64,000 bases of DNA, taken from contig CM074179.1 of NCBI GenBank assembly GCA_037179385.1, positions 2,666,001 through 2,730,000 on the forward strand, written 5' to 3'. Both the position numbers and the translations under genes were made by a program. Within the stretch, counting starts at the first letter, position 1. Each line of letters starts with the position of its first letter. This document shows, piece by piece, positions 52,306 to 63,295 of this stretch. The DNA comes from Holothuria scabra. Taxonomy: Eukaryota > Echinodermata > Holothuroidea > Aspidochirotida > Holothuriidae. The notes under the pieces are model-generated. The model was given only the letters and a program-made list of their open reading frames with translations, searched no databases and had not been told where the DNA came from.

Positions 52306-52641
52306 TTAAAGGTCTGTATAAACGAGCAACATTTGCGAAACATTTCCAAAAACATCTCCGAAACATCCACCTGCAACAAATACAAAACAAGCTGTTTTCG
52401 GTTTGTTGCACAGTGCAGACAGGGTATACAGCATGTTTTGAAAATGTTTTGGAAATGTTGCAAAAGAAATATCCTGTCACTTCTTTACAAAACATTCTCA
52501 AAACATTTTCAAAATGTTTTCAAATTGTATTTACTCTGTCTACACTGTGCAACAAACTTAAAACAAGCATGTTTTGGGTTTGTTGCAGGTGAAGTGTTTT
52601 GAGAATGTTTTACAAATGTTGCTCGTGTATACAGGCCTTAA
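52306..52641. mobile_element. TTAA-flanked foldback MITE (~330 bp)
   Basis: TTAA stands at both edges; the termini AGGTCTGTATAAACGAGCAA and (inverted right) GGCCTGTATACACGAGCAAC match. The interior is a second-order inverted repeat of AACATTTTSAAAAC and CCTGCAACAAA units. Lies inside the lectin gene's first intron. Kolobok- or piggyBac-type by target; family unassigned. Confidence 0.7.
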
Positions 52642-53116
52642 CACGCTTGTCAACCGCTAAAAGTTCGTTGGCACGTCTCGGCTTAATCTGCGCATGTGCA
52701 AATTGCGAATCTGCGGTAGAAATATCTTACAGCCCATCTGTTGTCTGCGTGAAAGGTACGTTCCTGACACAATCGTTAAAGTTGTGTTGGCGGCAGAACA
52801 TTTTTCTCTGAGAATGTGAGCATCGTAGGCCGTTTACTCATTTTTGTACAGCACTATTATAATATTTACTTGATAGAGGCTTGGAATCAAGTGGTGCAAT
52901 ATTGGACTTTTTCGTCTCGTTTCAGACCATTTTCAGTGGTTTCGATCAGTACTTGCCTGCAAGTGCAAACCGTCAAGTTTTATTTGTCATTTATCATGCA
53001 AAAGAATTAGGAGGGAAATCATTCATTATCAAGAGTTCGGGCAGTCAAAAAGAAGAAGAAGAAGAAGAAAAAAAAAAAAAAAAACAACAACAATTTCATA
53101 AATTCAGCGAATCTTG

Positions 53117-53704
53117 AACTTAGCCAACAGTCACAGTAGAGAAACATTAGCATATATTCAATTCCGTTAATTCCCCGAAAAGATTCAAGACTACTTTAAT
53201 GGTAGTGGTACATTCTAAGCGGAAATATTTCAATCACTTATCATGTTGGTTTTTTTTTATTATTATTGCACAGGAAAGCTAAAATGAAGACTGTTTTGAT
53301 TCACTCTACAAGAATAAAAACGTAATTTGCGTCCATATGAGGGGTAACGATTTTTCAAAATTTTCTGTTCTTCCAGCGCCAACTGGACAAGAAAAACCAA
53401 TGACTGAAATGCTCCCATAATCCTATTTTACTTAAAAAAGGCGCATGGCATTTAACTGAACGTAAAGACACAGTTTTCAGTTTTATCCCCATTAACTATC
53501 ACAATTCAACTTTCAAGACTTTTCCTGCCAAAGTCGAAAATCGTGCACCATTACGCATTTACGCTGCTGGAAACGGCAAGAAATTTTCAAAGGGGGGGGG
53601 GGTGGAACACCCCTCGCCTAAGACCCCTCACCCAGGACAGCGACCACCCAACGTACTGCATGCTAGCCCAGACCCCTTCAGAGAAAACCTGCTTACGCCA
53701 CTGT
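53117..53704 (+). repeat. Repeat C, copy 2
   Basis: Partner of 49,792-50,555, with a 9-G run at about 53,593. Just beyond it, 53,750-53,825 is an inverted fragment of repeat A (CAAAAAGCTGTGCCAATTGA). Confidence 0.6.
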
Positions 53705-53825
53705 GTGAAACCAAATCACTCTCAGTACATGCTTCGTTACGTGAGCTTCAGTACTCCTCCTTTTTAAATTTCCTGTCAATCAAAAAGCTGTGCCAATTGA
53801 GAATTTCTGTGGACTGTTACAAAAT

Positions 53826-56109
53826 TGTAGTTTGTTGTGATAGGGTTACCGTAAGCCTTTAATACAAAAATAAAAATAAATTTTAGACCTTGGAAATACG
53901 GTTGTAGGTGAGTCAAAAGAGACAGAATATAACCACGAACTGGTACGTGGGAGAACAACAAATAGTTGTTTCACAAAATCGTATAAAATAAGAAATAGCA
54001 CACTTTAGGTAACGTGAGACTAAAATTTTTTGGACGAATTGATATTATGATCCATGGACTCACGTTCAGGCCAGTAGCTAGGCAATTTATACTTAACGCG
54101 GAGAAAAAGCTTTCAGAAGGGGATGATTAATTGATCTCGAAGAGGGATCGACAGAGGGATGAAACATAGCATATATGCAATGGTAATATTGTTCTGGTGG
54201 GAAATTTTCAGGAGGGCTTACATCTCCCCTTTAGATGAGCAGTCAGTTATATTATACATTTTCAAATGATAGAAAATGTTAAGGTTATCACAAATGGTTT
54301 TTTTTTTCTTGTTTTCTTCTAGCCATGGTATAATGACATTGACAAATAGGAGGCATACCATAAATATATCCCACAATCCTTTATCATTACTTATTATTAC
54401 GGTCCATTGACTTCACGCAACAAAGCACATAACACGTAAGAAGTAGACATTAGATGTCCCCATAGCCTACCTCGGGTCCTGTTGTAGGTAACTGAATTCA
54501 GGGGGGTGCGGGGTATTTTGATAGGGTGGAGCAAAGCTTGAGTACTCGTTTCCCTCTTTGCCCTCCTTTCCTTTTCTTTACCTTTTCTCGTGAATAAAGG
54601 GGGCGACCGCCCTCCGCCACCTGACGCTGTCCTTGACTGAATATGTAGTTTTGTGGTTTGCCTAAAATGGGCAAAATGATATTTCAGGAATTTCTAAGTT
54701 TGTTTCACTGAAATCATGGTAAAGATTATGTGTAAACTACATTTAAGTAGGCGGGGATTATTGCCATGTTTTCTCCTGTCGAATTAAAATTGGTCGTAAA
54801 GCTGGTATTTTAGAATTAGGATCATTAAACCATTGTCAGATATCCGTCGCTCAAGTAATGCATGTGTACATAGAGATCAGTACTTTGATCATATTCAAAA
54901 TATCCAACTTTCAGGTTAATGACCTGTTTCAATTGGTAATATGACGTAGTTAGGCACTGAATGACCTGAAAATGCATCAAAAAATTAGTAACATCTTTTC
55001 CAACACCTTCAATGAATTACAAAAATCAGAATAAATTGTTTGCCAGATTATTTTAGAAATAGGGTCAAATTTGCATTTGAACCCAATTTCCGTGACCCTT
55101 TGACCTTTGGTGACATCATTAATATAATTTTTTGCATATTGATTATTTGAATGTGTTAAGGGGTATTTATTTGTTTTGTAATCCTCCCAGACCGAAGATG
55201 TAGTAATTTATGTTTCCGCTATTCCTAAGTTTTGGTTAAAATGTGATCTGACTGGGCGGAGCTTATGACGGAATATTCTCAGTTATTGCCTGGCTACCAG
55301 AAGATTAGACTCAACTTCTTTTGATGCACTACAAAGTTTACTTCAATCAAAAGATGGAAAATTTAGGGGTCCCTCATATGCAAGGGGAACCCTTAGGCCC
55401 AAGGAATAATACCTTCACTTTGATAAACAAACATGGGCGCTCTTAGAAAGGAGACACAATATCGACAACAAACTATATTCACGGTAAGCCGTCTACATTA
55501 ATGACCCTTTCATGTAAAAGTTATCATAGCAGGACAATTTTCTTTGGGAAAACATACTTTGATCTAAGGTTTATCAGGGACACTCTTTCCGCTCCAGTTA
55601 ATAGTTTTAGCTAAAAGACTGTCAATGGAAGTTGAAATTAATTACTTTCTTCTTTTTATCCCATACAGGTAAGAATCTAATCTGTGGCGTCGTTTGCTAT
55701 TTTTAATTCATATTCCCAAGTTTTAGCCCATTTTGGGAAGACCTTTAAACATATCCGAAATGTATGTTGGGATAAATTTCCCAAAGATATGAAGAGAAAT
55801 TACAGTGATTTTGAACATAAATAAACAAAGTGTAAAATATCATATATATTTCCATGACGGCTTTGAACGAATAATTGATGAAGATAAGATAAAGGGTGCG
55901 TCTTTTCATTGACATTTTAACAATGAATAGATGATAAGTATTGAGGAAATAATTTTACAAAGAAGAGCAGTATTACAAGCATTTCATTACTTTCAAAGAG
56001 TCTAGAGACACGGGTTGTGTCTCCTTCTTAACTGCCTTACAGCTTCCTGGATAAATAATTTTAAGAGCGAAACAACTTAAATACTATTACTCCGTAACTT
56101 TATCTCCAG
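53826..56109. other. Lectin intron, no feature seen
   Basis: AT-rich intron sequence. 54,500-54,640 has a G/C-rich MITE-like patch (GGGGGCGACCGCCCTCCGCC) without clear ends. Confidence 0.4.
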
Positions 56110-56244
56110 CTATCTCCAGTAGAAGGGACCCTTCAAACACATATGCTCAAACATGGATTGGTCTTGACGATAAAGAAACGGAAGGAACATTTACTTGGAA
56201 TACTGGGGAGATCTTAAAGGATTCGTTGGCCTTTTGGGAACCAA
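56110..56244 (+). CDS. C-type lectin domain exon 2 of 3
   Basis: The acceptor ACTTTATCTCCAG ends at 56,109. The exon (135 bp, phase 1 both sides) encodes ISSRRDPSNTYAQTWIGLDD, KETEGTFTWNTGEI and AFWEP. WIGL and EG.F.W are the central CTLD signatures. The donor at 56,245 (GTAGGT) falls inside the EPN motif: E and P are in this exon and N is formed by joining its last base to the next exon. Reading through the donor gives a short spurious tail. Confidence 0.85.
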
Positions 56245-56447
56245 GTAGGTATTGTCGAGAAACAGTGAGACAGACAGTGAGAAACAGATGGATTGAAAAT
56301 TGAAAGAAAATTATGATGCAGTTTGTTTTTATACCCATCTGCATCGGATACTTGAACATATCTATGATCTGGATATTTCTGATTTTTCATTCAAAAGGAA
56401 AAACAAAACTGTTCTTCGATTCATTAGTGGTAACCGTTGTAATTATT

Positions 56448-56541
56448 GTAAGTGATTGGTCCATACATAAAGGTAGAGGATCCATCATTGCAAGTGATTG
56501 GTCCATACATAAAGGTAGAGGATCCATCATTGTAAGTGATT
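56448..56541 (+). repeat. 47-bp direct duplication
   Basis: AAGTGATTGGTCCATACATA...GGATCCATCATTG is present twice and starts a third time, running into the tRNA-like sequence. Confidence 0.85.
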
Positions 56542-56612
56542 GGTAAAGCGGTAGAGAATCCATTTCTGATTCGAGAGACCAGGGTTCGATTCCCAGGTCG
56601 GGTTCATGCCAA
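56535..56612 (+). repeat. tRNA-like / SINE head
   Basis: A perfect A box TGGTAAAGCGG (56,541-56,551) and a perfect B box GGTTCGATTCC (56,583-56,593) at normal spacing. The acceptor stem is not well paired. Probably a tRNA-derived SINE in the lectin intron. Confidence 0.55.
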
Positions 56613-56721
56613 AAACTTTAATTATATTGAGCAAACTGTCGTTGAGCGTGCTGCTCCGCATAACCAGTTTTGGAGTCACCTTGTGCCCCACAATTGGGAA
56701 AATGCCATGGGGGCCGCTACA

Positions 56722-56980
56722 TTAACCCTTTACCGTTGTTTGGGTCCTTTTGGACCCATGCGGAGAGCTCGGCTGTCACCCATCTTTACTGTTTCACGCG
56801 GAGCTCGAAACTGGAAGTAGCTACCCGAAATTTCGGCCACAACAACGAGAGAGACAATAGTTTAAGGTCACGGGGTCAATGGCCTACGGATGCCGATGCG
56901 GGGCGGGATACGTTCGCTTTTCCGCCCACTCCCGAGGCGCGCAAATATGCCCCGATCGAAGCACAACGGTAAAGGGTTAA
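56722..56980 (+). mobile_element. piggyBac-type MITE, copy 3
   Basis: TTAACCCTTTACCGTTG to CAACGGTAAAGGGTTAA, TTAA on both sides, 259 bp. Same orientation as copy 2, opposite to copy 1. It lies in the lectin gene's second intron. Confidence 0.85.
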
Positions 56981-57512
56981 GGATAAAGAGCAGTCCCCCA
57001 AAACTTATTTTGAAGCAGCAGCTAAGTATCGCAATTTTCTTCTTTTTCTCTCTTATAGGCATCATTCATCATACTTTATGACGTAACTTTTACATATTCC
57101 ATTTAAATCAATCAACTACTTGTGTAGAACTTGATATTTGAGAAGAGAAAATGTTGTCACATGACTCTCAACAGCCAGTCATAGTATTACACTACTTCAA
57201 GTTGGGACAACTGCTCTTACCCTAAGACCAGCAGATTGTAATTTGAAATTGAGGCATATCATAACTAACTCAAATACAGCCATTGAATAGGCAAGATTGG
57301 TAATTCGATCATGGGTTTTGCACATGCTGCGAATATTTACCAAATAGTCGTTATAAACAAAGCATCCCAGCTCCGAAATTTTAGTTTTCTTGTAGATTTC
57401 GTAAAGTCATTCTTTCTCAATCCATACGGCATAAGTAGGAATTAAGTTCTAATCTTCCGTGAAATTGAGTTGACGCTCGTTCGGTTGGACTAGAAACTTA
57501 GAGTTATGCTGA

Positions 57513-57515
<3 letters not shown>

Positions 57516-57543
<28 letters not shown>

Positions 57544-57567
57544 TGTGTGTGTGTGTGAGTGTGTGTG
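57516..57567 (+). repeat. (GT)n microsatellite
   Basis: About 50 bp of GT with two small interruptions. Confidence 0.92.
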
Positions 57568-57892
57568 AAATTTGTCAAAATGCATTATATACTAAGTGTT
57601 GGGCTAAATTTGTACATACAGGAAGCTGTAGAGCTTCCTGATGTATCCCATCGTATGCTTCTCAATTCCAAGCGGTAAGTAATTACAAAATTCGTGTGTT
57701 AATATCATTTTTATCAATAAACTAGGCCTACATCTTTTAGAAAAGTGCGGGATATGACAAAAGCAAATTAATTACAGTACATGTACACTGATTATAAATA
57801 CGTTTTCATTTATAAGTCATGCAAACATTTATGAAATCTGCTTTCTCATTTGAATGAATTAACTTTGACCGATTTTTAACTTCCGTTTGCAG

Positions 57893-58005
57893 ATCAGCCG
57901 AATGGTGGGAGAGGTGAAAACTGTGTGACCTTCCTCATTGAAATGAATAGCTTCAACGACGCCCCTTGTTGGCATAAAAAGGGTGTTTTCTGCAAAAAGG
58001 CGTAA
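57893..58005 (+). CDS. C-type lectin domain exon 3 of 3 (terminal)
   Basis: The acceptor ACTTCCGTTTGCAG ends at 57,892. The exon completes the EPN motif (first codon finished with AT from this exon), then QPNGGRGENCVTFLIEMN (cysteine 4), FNDAPCWHKKGVFC (cysteines 5 and 6, with FND where WND is usual) and a stop at 58,003-58,005. The three exons join in phase into a complete long-form CTLD of about 138 residues. EPN generally predicts mannose-type Ca2+-dependent binding; the altered WND leaves some doubt on calcium coordination. Confidence 0.88.
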
Positions 58006-58089
58006 GATTTTTTCGTTAAAATTTCAATTGCTGTGGAAAGTAGTAAAGAAAGTAGGAGGTCTCAGTTTCGTGAAGAGACAAGTCCCTGA

Positions 58090-58110
58090 CGGGGGGGGGG
58101 GGGGGGGGGT
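58090..58110 (+). repeat. G-run
   Basis: About 19 consecutive G in what should be the 3' UTR or flank of the lectin gene. Similar runs at 24,963 and about 58,810. Confidence 0.85.
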
Positions 58111-58719
58111 GCAATTTTTTTGCAAGAGGGATTTAACCAGACACCAAATGTGTTAAACTGTATTAAGCCAAAGGTAAACTCCCCAAGTAGAGAATATATT
58201 TCGATAAGGTTTCGTCCCCTAGCTATGGGCCTCTAAGGTTCGTAAAATAACACTTATTTCGTAGTCGGGACCTCCACAAATACACTGGTCTGTAGTTTTG
58301 TTGAGGTTAATGAATATCATCATGCAGATTTAGGCCCTCGGACCATATTGGAGCAGCCACCCCAGGAAAAAATTTGGCTTTGCATATATTTGAAGTTTTA
58401 AATTTTATTTATTGTCACAGGTGTACGGGAGCATTTCCTGTGCTCGTAACTAGAATTAAAGAAGTCCTTACTTTCAGATTTCTTGCGCAATAAAATTATT
58501 TTCACTTTAAAATTCTGCCCCCAAAACGAAGAATAATTTACAAACACGCACTGTTCTGTTCTGTTATCTGTTCGACTAAAACACTATCTGTGCGGAGCGT
58601 AGAGAAAATTGTTAAAAAATCTAAACCCTAAGACAGACGGAATGGCATTTCCCAGACTTGTAACTACAAATGAAGCAGTCGTTATTTTGAGCCTTCCTGT
58701 AAAATGAAAATTTCACTTC

Positions 58720-61700
58720 AATAGAGGAAAAAAGCCAACTTTCTAATGATCAGAAAAGTACCAAATAAAAGGTTCTGCTAAAATTAGATGTAGTGGTCTC
58801 TTCTCTATGGGTGGGGGGGGGGGGGGCAACGAAATTAAAAAAACATACTCTAATGTTTTTGACTGCATTTAGAATCTTCGTTGAATTCAATTGCAAGGAC
58901 CACTTAACAGATAAAATTTTTAACGTGACTGTCAGAACTCCAGACAATAAACAGATAAATGGTTATAACTCCCAACGTATTTGAAATATGGCACGTTACA
59001 AGGTGACTTCAAATAAATTCTCAGTCAGACTTATGGGGAGATTTTCTTACACCACTGTTTATCATTATGTGTAGTTGAAAACGGCATGGCCGATATTCAT
59101 TACCTTTGTAAGAATTCGGCTGTCCGTCCGGGCAGGCCAGATGAGAGACCATTGGATACTGCACGTACATGAACAACCTCTCGTTTGTTTTTGTAAGGTG
59201 GATTCGGAATTGTGAGTTTGCTTGAAGAATATGGCCTTCTAAAATGCAAGATCAAGAATGTCATCCGAGTGACTACAGACCCACGTCTTTTATCGTGAGT
59301 CTGTAGATCAGGCTTCCTCAATTAAATTTTCTGAAGCACCACATTGCTAAATGTTACTCATATAATGCGCCACTGATTGCCGTCCTAGGGGAGGGGTATA
59401 AGGTGGGGTTCCCCCCCTCCACCTTTTGAAAATTTTTGCGTTTCAGAAGGAGCTTAAATGCAAAATGGTGCAAAATTTGTTCAATTTTTCCCGCAAAATT
59501 TTTTAACGGTGAATCGACAACACTTCGACTCTAATGAATGTAAACAGTGCCGCTGTTTGAGGAAGCCTGCTGTACTGTAGATAAAGGCTCCCCGACGAAA
59601 TTGAATTTTCTCAGAAAGAGGGGGTGGGTAGCCCGTCGCCAACGGAGGCATGACCTTGCGCGAACGGATTGAAGATGGGATGAGGGATAGAACAGATAGT
59701 AATAAGTGATTAAAACGGATTCAGATATGCTTTAAAATAGCGTAACAAAAGAAAAAAAAATAGTTCAAAAAGACTGAAAAGAAACATGGTCATCCATCCA
59801 GTAACTTCAGTACATTTACGTTTTTCATTATTAGGCCTGCCAGAATAATTGCCGTCCTTCGGGAAGAGATAGGACAAGGTCAATATAGAATGGGGTTTAA
59901 CAGAGTAAGATGTCATTTAAAATCGATTCCGTTATGTATTAAAATAGTATAACAAAACAAAAAATATGTTCTAGATGGCGCATCCAGAAACTTCGGTCCT
60001 TGTGGTTTTTTATATTTTTTTATATTTTTGGACCTCCCCGACGAAACCGTCGACCTTCCCCGACGGGTGGGGGGGGGGGGCAGTGTTCACCAACTGGGGG
60101 CCATGCCCCCCCCACCCCGCTGTCGCCGCCCCTGCTGTAGAATAAAAATTTTCGGAAGGACACCTAATTCCCTTTAACCCTTCTCCATAAAAAGGGTCAA
60201 TGAAATCTTCCCCCTCTCTCTATTTAAACTTCCTGGAGTATGCCGGTAAAGGTAGGTCGTCCAGAAGCCAATTTTAACCAGGTTCAAATATTTAAATGTT
60301 ATTTCCTCACAAGTCCAAATCTATTGTTATTTTCAGAGCTCAGTGATGTTATCCGGTTTCCTTCGTGACTCCAACGAGTGAAACCGTAACGGTGACGTGA
60401 AGGGAGTTGCTACTCAAAGCATGTTATGAAGTGTTTTTGATGCATTTAACAAGTAACAATTAGACAAGAAATAAGGGACAATTATTTTCTTGGTAATAAA
60501 TTGTAATGGGTGATGCATGTGACCTATTGTTAAAATAAATTGAAGGTAACGTTTCTGTCAGTTTTACAACACAGTATAATTTGCAAGTATGAAAACTATG
60601 CAACTGCTTTGTCTCTTCCTTTTTGTACATCAAAATGCTTTCAAAAGTTATCTTAATCACCAGGGGCGTATCCAAGGAGATTACCGCCCATGAGCATATT
60701 TTTGGTGTTTTTTGAATGACTTCCCGATATTGTTACTTGATATTCTCCGCTCCCATTAAATGTATGGTAGTCCTATAGTTTTCATAGATGAACCCCAAAA
60801 TACCTTGGATTTAACTGCGATGAGGCATCTTCGATAAGCTTTTCCTTCTTCAGCTCGCTTCTCGCAAAATACCGTGACGCTATGCAGAGACAGTCTGTCT
60901 ATAATCCCCCCCCCCCCCCCCACACACACACTTCACAGATTTCTTGCCTCTGAATATCACTAGCAAGTTCAAAAGAGCCCACAGAGTACTGCATTCTATA
61001 CTACACAGCATGTTACTGCACTCGGGGGGTCTTGGTTACACATTGGAGTCTTGTATACTAACCCTGAAACAATGTACTGATATTGTGTCTGTATGGGTAT
61101 CAAATTTTAAAAGAGTTAGAGTTACGGGAGGGGCTTTAGTAAGTAGGCTAGGAGAAAGGAAGTGTTTGCGGTGAAAGTGTTAGCCCTTTAAGGAGATTTT
61201 CAGGCTAGGTAGGCCCTAATTGCACGAAAGCCTAAAATGGCTGCCTCCTTACTTAGGCTACCGTGACAAGGCTGGGAAATGCCATTCAATTTCCGACCCT
61301 AGGAACGGTCTTGATTTTTTAAAAAAAAAATCCGTAAGCTCCGTACAGACTAAAGATGGTGTTCCATTAAGATCTTTCCGGGTAGGATTAGGCTACATTG
61401 GAAAGAGTACCCTTTTTTACTTTTATTTGTCCGGTTATGCATACGGTGTGTCCTAAAGGGTAGGGACCATCCTCTTCTCGGCCTTTTGGCTAAGATCATG
61501 TGTAGTATCTGTTCTTTTCATCCAGTCTAGAATGGAACCATACGTGGGCCGTGAGGTTGGTCAAGTGTTGTCCTTCAGTGGACGTAATAGTTTCTTCTGA
61601 AAGCAGTTTCAAGTTTGTTTTCGCCAAACGGCCCTTTGCCAGAGGGTCGGGAGGACTTAAGAGGAAGAGGCCCCCTCAAGACAATATATGTACAATGTAC

Positions 61701-61785
61701 AATAACATAATGTGTTATGAACTTATCAGTAACCTTTACGAACACACAGAGATACATAAATATACATACATTGGAACTTTTACAA
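58720..61785 (+). repeat. Repeat A, copy 4
   Basis: Collinear with 1-3,348 and highly similar throughout, with scattered indels (a ~250-bp block of copy 1 around 800-1,070 is missing near 59,510-59,560). Contains the same U2-headed repeat at the same place and ends at the same hAT insertion point, TTTTACAA. Confidence 0.85.
61469..61672 (+). mobile_element. U2-headed SINE-like repeat, copy 4
   Basis: The best-preserved head: CTTCTCGGCCTTTTGGCTAA, then GATCATGTGTAGTATCTGTT and CTTTTCATCC, matching U2 snRNA from near its 5' end through the branch-point recognition region. The body follows as in copy 1. Shares its insertion point with copy 1. Confidence 0.85.
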
Positions 61786-63287
61786 CAGTGACGTAGCCAG
61801 GATGGAATTTTTAGGAGGAGGGGCTAGGTAACAAGTGGGGTGGGGGGCTAGTACCCTCAAGGGTCGGGCGTGGCAAGACTATCTATGCGGAGCGCCACCA
61901 TCAGTTGGCGTGGAGCGTACAAGAAAATTTGGGGCTTTAAAAACCCTCCAGGTGGCCGGAAACGGCACTTCCCGCGTGTTTTAAGCTGAATGTACCCAGC
62001 CTTGAAATTCGAATCTCATGTCTGTCACTTCTCAAATAATGAGAATAAAAAATGAATCTATGAGAAATGGTAATACATACATTTTTAGAGACCCTCAATC
62101 TGGGCAATTCTGATCTGTGGCATGGGGGATGAGACTAAAGGGAACCGGTATCTCCCTTTCCCTTGAGTAAAATGGTAAACTTCAGGAGGACGTAGATGGC
62201 AAATGCGGCAATTTTTGAATGGATTGCAGCTGCAATAGAAAAACCAAAAGCAGTTGTGTCCCCCTCTGAGAAACTTTCTTTGCATTAGATTTCCTACATG
62301 TAAAATGGTGCCATGTTTGGCAAAAACCTTGAACTGATTATAGGCCTGCGTTTTAGGATTTTTCTTTTTGGGGAGCAAGAAAAATTTCAAAATACTCATT
62401 TAAGTCTTTGTAGAGATTTTACAAGTGACATACATAATACCAAAGAAACAATGTTTTCTGGTTTTCAGCGGGGTCTAGATGCAAAATGGTGCAGTACGTA
62501 GTTGTTCAACCATCGGTACATTACTTAGTCAAAATCAAAATACTACGAGTAAATCTCCCAAAAATATTTAAACCGCAAAGCAGAAGTATGGATCATGCGT
62601 GAAACACATGAAATGCGGTCCTTGTGGATATTTTACAAAATTCCGCCCGGACGCCAGTGCCAACTAGTAAAAAGAGGACTCGTCAAAAAAAAAAAAAAAA
62701 AAATCGTTCTGCAGTGGCACTTTTCATAGGCTGGTGTGAGGCACGACATAGGCCTACTTGTTTAGGATGGAAGGGAAGAATTATTCGAAGGCAGTACCTT
62801 ACCCTTATGGCATATTTTGTGTATGATAAAGTGTAGGATTGGTCGTGTAAGAATGGTTTCCAATGTATGATTGCCTTGCTTTCAGTAAATTAACCAGCCA
62901 TCCAAAAGGCAGAAAGGGTCTTAACCTAACAAAGTGACATTCGAGTTTGTCTTCGAGACGTTCGTTTCATCTTCGAAGTGAAATGCAATAAACGACAGTG
63001 CAAATTATAAACGGTATCTGATTTAGTGAAAGTAGGCATTTTGAAGTAATTACTTGATTTCATACGTGTGCACAAAATGTGTTTGAAATACACTCATACA
63101 TATTACCTTGCACATTCTATTTATTTACTGTTTTTGAAAGAAACACTCCAAAGTTTATTTCCGTTGAAACATTTTATTTTTTCTCAATTACTTCATCAGG
63201 ACACAAAAACTCTGGGGTGGGGCCCGAAGAAAATCTGGGGGGGGGGGCTAGCCCCCACCCCCCCCCCCCCCCGTGGCTACGCCACTG
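61786..63287. mobile_element. Complete hAT-type non-autonomous element (1.5 kb)
   Basis: Starts CAGTGACGTAGCCAGGATGG and ends GTGGCTACGCCACTG; the flanks TTTTACAA (61,778-61,785) and TTTTCCAA (63,288-63,295) match at 7 of 8 bases, a hAT-sized target duplication. The GCGCCACCATCAGTTGGCG palindrome lies at 61,892-61,910. The interior has no transposase; a minus-strand frame at 62,085-62,399 with CSCNPFKNCRICHL may be a retroelement zinc-finger remnant. Confidence 0.8.
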
Positions 63288-63295
63288 TTTTCCAA

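Noticed and set aside
52175..52602. Cys/Phe-rich overlapping frames
   Set aside because: Translations of the internal inverted units of the foldback MITE.
56670..56972. 100-codon frame
   Set aside because: Falls inside the TTAA-bounded MITE; similar frames occur in the other copies because of sequence identity.
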